A stretch of 64,000 nucleotides of DNA from CALNYS01 sp942490855. GTDB lineage: Bacteria > Planctomycetota > Phycisphaerae > Phycisphaerales > UBA1924. Shown here one piece after another: positions 62,650 to 64,000 of this stretch (the first letter of the stretch is position 1; every line of letters begins with the position of its first letter). The stretch covers positions 248,001 through 312,000 of the forward strand of contig CALNYS010000001.1 of NCBI GenBank assembly GCA_942490855.1. Reading direction: 5' to 3'. The notes beneath the pieces were generated by a model. The model had not been told where the DNA came from. It did not search any database and saw only the letters and a list, made by a program, of their open reading frames with translations. The position numbers and the translations under genes are program-made.

Positions 62650-64000
62650 ATGCGGGTCGTGCACGCCAATTGGACAGGGGGCGCGCTCCATCTTTGGGTG
62701 GAGAGCGCTGCGCAGGGTGAGGCACGCGAGAGCGGGCGGCACCCCGGTTCTGAAGACACTGAAACCATCGCTCGGGTGCTCGCGGGCGTCCCGGGCGTCG
62801 AGCGCGGGGTCCCCAGCACGATCTCGCTGCGCCTGCCGACGCTGTCGGGGGCGCCGGCGCGGAGCGAGCGTCTGGTGCACGCCGTGGGCGTCGCGGACGC
62901 GGACCCGGCGAGCGAGAGCCTCGAGCCGTGGGAGGTGACGACGCTGGCGCTGGACGCCGGCGCGGCGCTGGACGCGCTCGATCCTCTTGAGGACCGGGCC
63001 GCGCAGCAGCGCGAACGCCTCGGCGAGGAGCGCGACGACGACACGGACCCGGGGTCGCTGATCGCGGATTCCGTGCGGTTTTACGCGACCGGTGCGCGCC
63101 TGGCGCGGTCGTTCGTGGCCCAGCAGCGCATGGCGCCGATGCTCCGCCAGAAGACGGGCGGGGCCCTCGAGGCGTTCTGGACGCCGTGGTGGTCCGACTC
63201 GGCCGCGGCCGAGCAGGCGGCGCGTCTGGCGCTCGCGGCGCCCCCGGCCGTGCGCGCGGCGGTGGACGAGTACAACCATTCCGTGTGGCCGACGCTCGAG
63301 TCGTACCTCTCGGCGTGCGTGGACGCGCTGTGCCGGCGGGCGCTCGTTGACGAGGACGTCGAGGAGGCGATCGAGGACCGCGACCCGCGCGAGGACGACC
63401 ACGTCGCCTGGCTGACGGGGCTGCTGGGCGCGAGCTCCGCGACGGCGATCGACGCCGGGCGCGGGAGCGTGATGCTCGGGGCGGTCCGTCGCTGGGTGGG
63501 GCTGCTCGACGATCGCGGCGAGAGCGTCGGGTGGCGTCTGCACCTGCACCTGATCGAGCCCCCGGACGAGGACGGCGACGACGGTCTGCACCTGGACACG
63601 CGCGACGCGCGGTGGACGCTGGCGATGGGCCTCCAGTCGGCCGACGAGGACGCGGTCGTGCTCGACGCGGCGGACCTCTGGACGATGCCGGCGGACGTGG
63701 CGACGGTGGACGGGCGGCGCATCGAGGACCCGCCCCGGACGCTGCTTTCTGAGATCGGACGCGCGGCGCGGATCTTCGCGCCGCTCGAGCGGGCGCTCGA
63801 GGAATCGCAGCCGATGGACGTCGAGCTCTCGACGGTCGAGGCGCACCGCTTCCTGACGGAGTTCGCCCCGGCGCTGCGCGAGCAGGGCTTCGGCGTGGCG
63901 GACCCGCGATGGTGGGGCGGCGACGGCGCGCAGCTCGGGTTGCTGCTGGATATCGAAGCCGAGGAGACCCCCCCGGCGGGCGGCGCGGGGCGCGAGGGCG
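62650..64000 (+). CDS. SNF2-type DEAD/DEAH helicase, N-terminal part (runs off the window)
   Basis: An open frame of 450 codons with no stop before the window ends. The start MRVVHANWTGGALHLWVES matches the N-terminus of bacterial SNF2-family helicases with the SNF2-associated region, and FYATGARLARSFVAQQRMAP in the middle also fits. The helicase motifs would lie beyond the window. Composition is acidic with many Asp and Glu. The ATG at 62650 is the first in frame after the tRNA. Such proteins are ATP-driven remodelers or helicases of uncertain role; some belong to defence loci, but nothing here supports that. Confidence 0.75.
   Translation, partial: MRVVHANWTGGALHLWVESAAQGEARESGRHPGSEDTETIARVLAGVPGVERGVPSTISLRLPTLSGAPARSERLVHAVGVADADPASESLEPWEVTTLALDAGAALDALDPLEDRAAQQRERLGEERDDDTDPGSLIADSVRFYATGARLARSFVAQQRMAPMLRQKTGGALEAFWTPWWSDSAAAEQAARLALAAPPAVRAAVDEYNHSVWPTLESYLSACVDALCRRALVDEDVEEAIEDRDPREDDHVAWLTGLLGASSATAIDAGRGSVMLGAVRRWVGLLDDRGESVGWRLHLHLIEPPDEDGDDGLHLDTRDARWTLAMGLQSADEDAVVLDAADLWTMPADVATVDGRRIEDPPRTLLSEIGRAARIFAPLERALEESQPMDVELSTVEAHRFLTEFAPALREQGFGVADPRWWGGDGAQLGLLLDIEAEETPPAGGAGREG

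Noticed and set aside
62422..63846. 474-residue minus-strand frame over the tRNA and the helicase start
   Set aside because: It crosses the tRNA gene and is Arg-rich; the plus-strand frame matches SNF2-type proteins.
62650..64000. A defence system around the SNF2-type helicase
   Set aside because: Only the N-terminal part is in the window and no defence partner gene is present.

Overview
The window is high-GC bacterial DNA with densely packed genes on both strands. It most resembles the Planctomycetota, probably class Phycisphaerae. This rests on a repeated dockerin-like tail on three secreted proteins, a DUF2617-like protein, a Planctomycete-style ResB/CcsA cytochrome c pair, small zinc-ribbon membrane proteins, and housekeeping genes scattered in short mixed operons. 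No mobile element, rRNA operon or CRISPR array was seen. One tRNA (Lys, anticodon TTT) is present.

Layout. 1-7.3 kb: rhomboid protease, a secreted beta-propeller/dockerin protein, a YycJ-type metallo-hydrolase, recG, a DUF89 phosphatase-like gene and an OmpA-like lipoprotein. 7.4-12.3 kb: prepilin peptidase, xseB, xseA, a Nudix hydrolase and a site-2 protease. 12.4-18.7 kb: frr, an ABC-2 exporter pair and ileS. 18.8-26.1 kb: DUF2617-like protein, a HEAT-like protein, an AsmA-like protein, shikimate kinase, PilZ, Fur, and a small XRE regulator paired with a membrane protein. 26.2-33.5 kb: mnmA, rny, an ABC-2 permease, rpoN and recR. 33.6-43.7 kb: a large secreted dockerin protein, ispG, a PilZ/receiver protein, a glutamine amidotransferase, guaB, a cysteine desulfurase, an MlaF-like ATPase and a TetR regulator. 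43.7-51.4 kb: yidD, rnpA, a ClC channel, topA, miaA and pgk. 51.6-56.3 kb: a 1377-residue secreted protein with its own strong-looking promoter, long leader and terminator. 56.3-62.3 kb: an operon running resB, ccsA and a secreted HEAT-like protein. 62.5-64 kb: tRNA-Lys and the start of a SNF2-type helicase.

Genes are often translationally coupled through GTGA, ATGA or TGATG overlaps. Three convergent pairs share a four-base stop overlap (CTAG or TTAG). About ten copies of a short hairpin repeat sit at gene ends.

The most important caution is that several conserved genes carry frameshift signatures: DUF89, ispG, the 3' end of resB, and three in ccsA. In each case the missing protein continues in another frame. 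Uncorrected indels in the assembly are the simplest explanation. The apparent DUF89-RecG fusion is most likely an artefact of one of them. I found no convincing wholly new system. The best leads are a tail shared by two unrelated intramembrane proteases, the dockerin-tail surface protein set, and the giant surface protein with its long leader.
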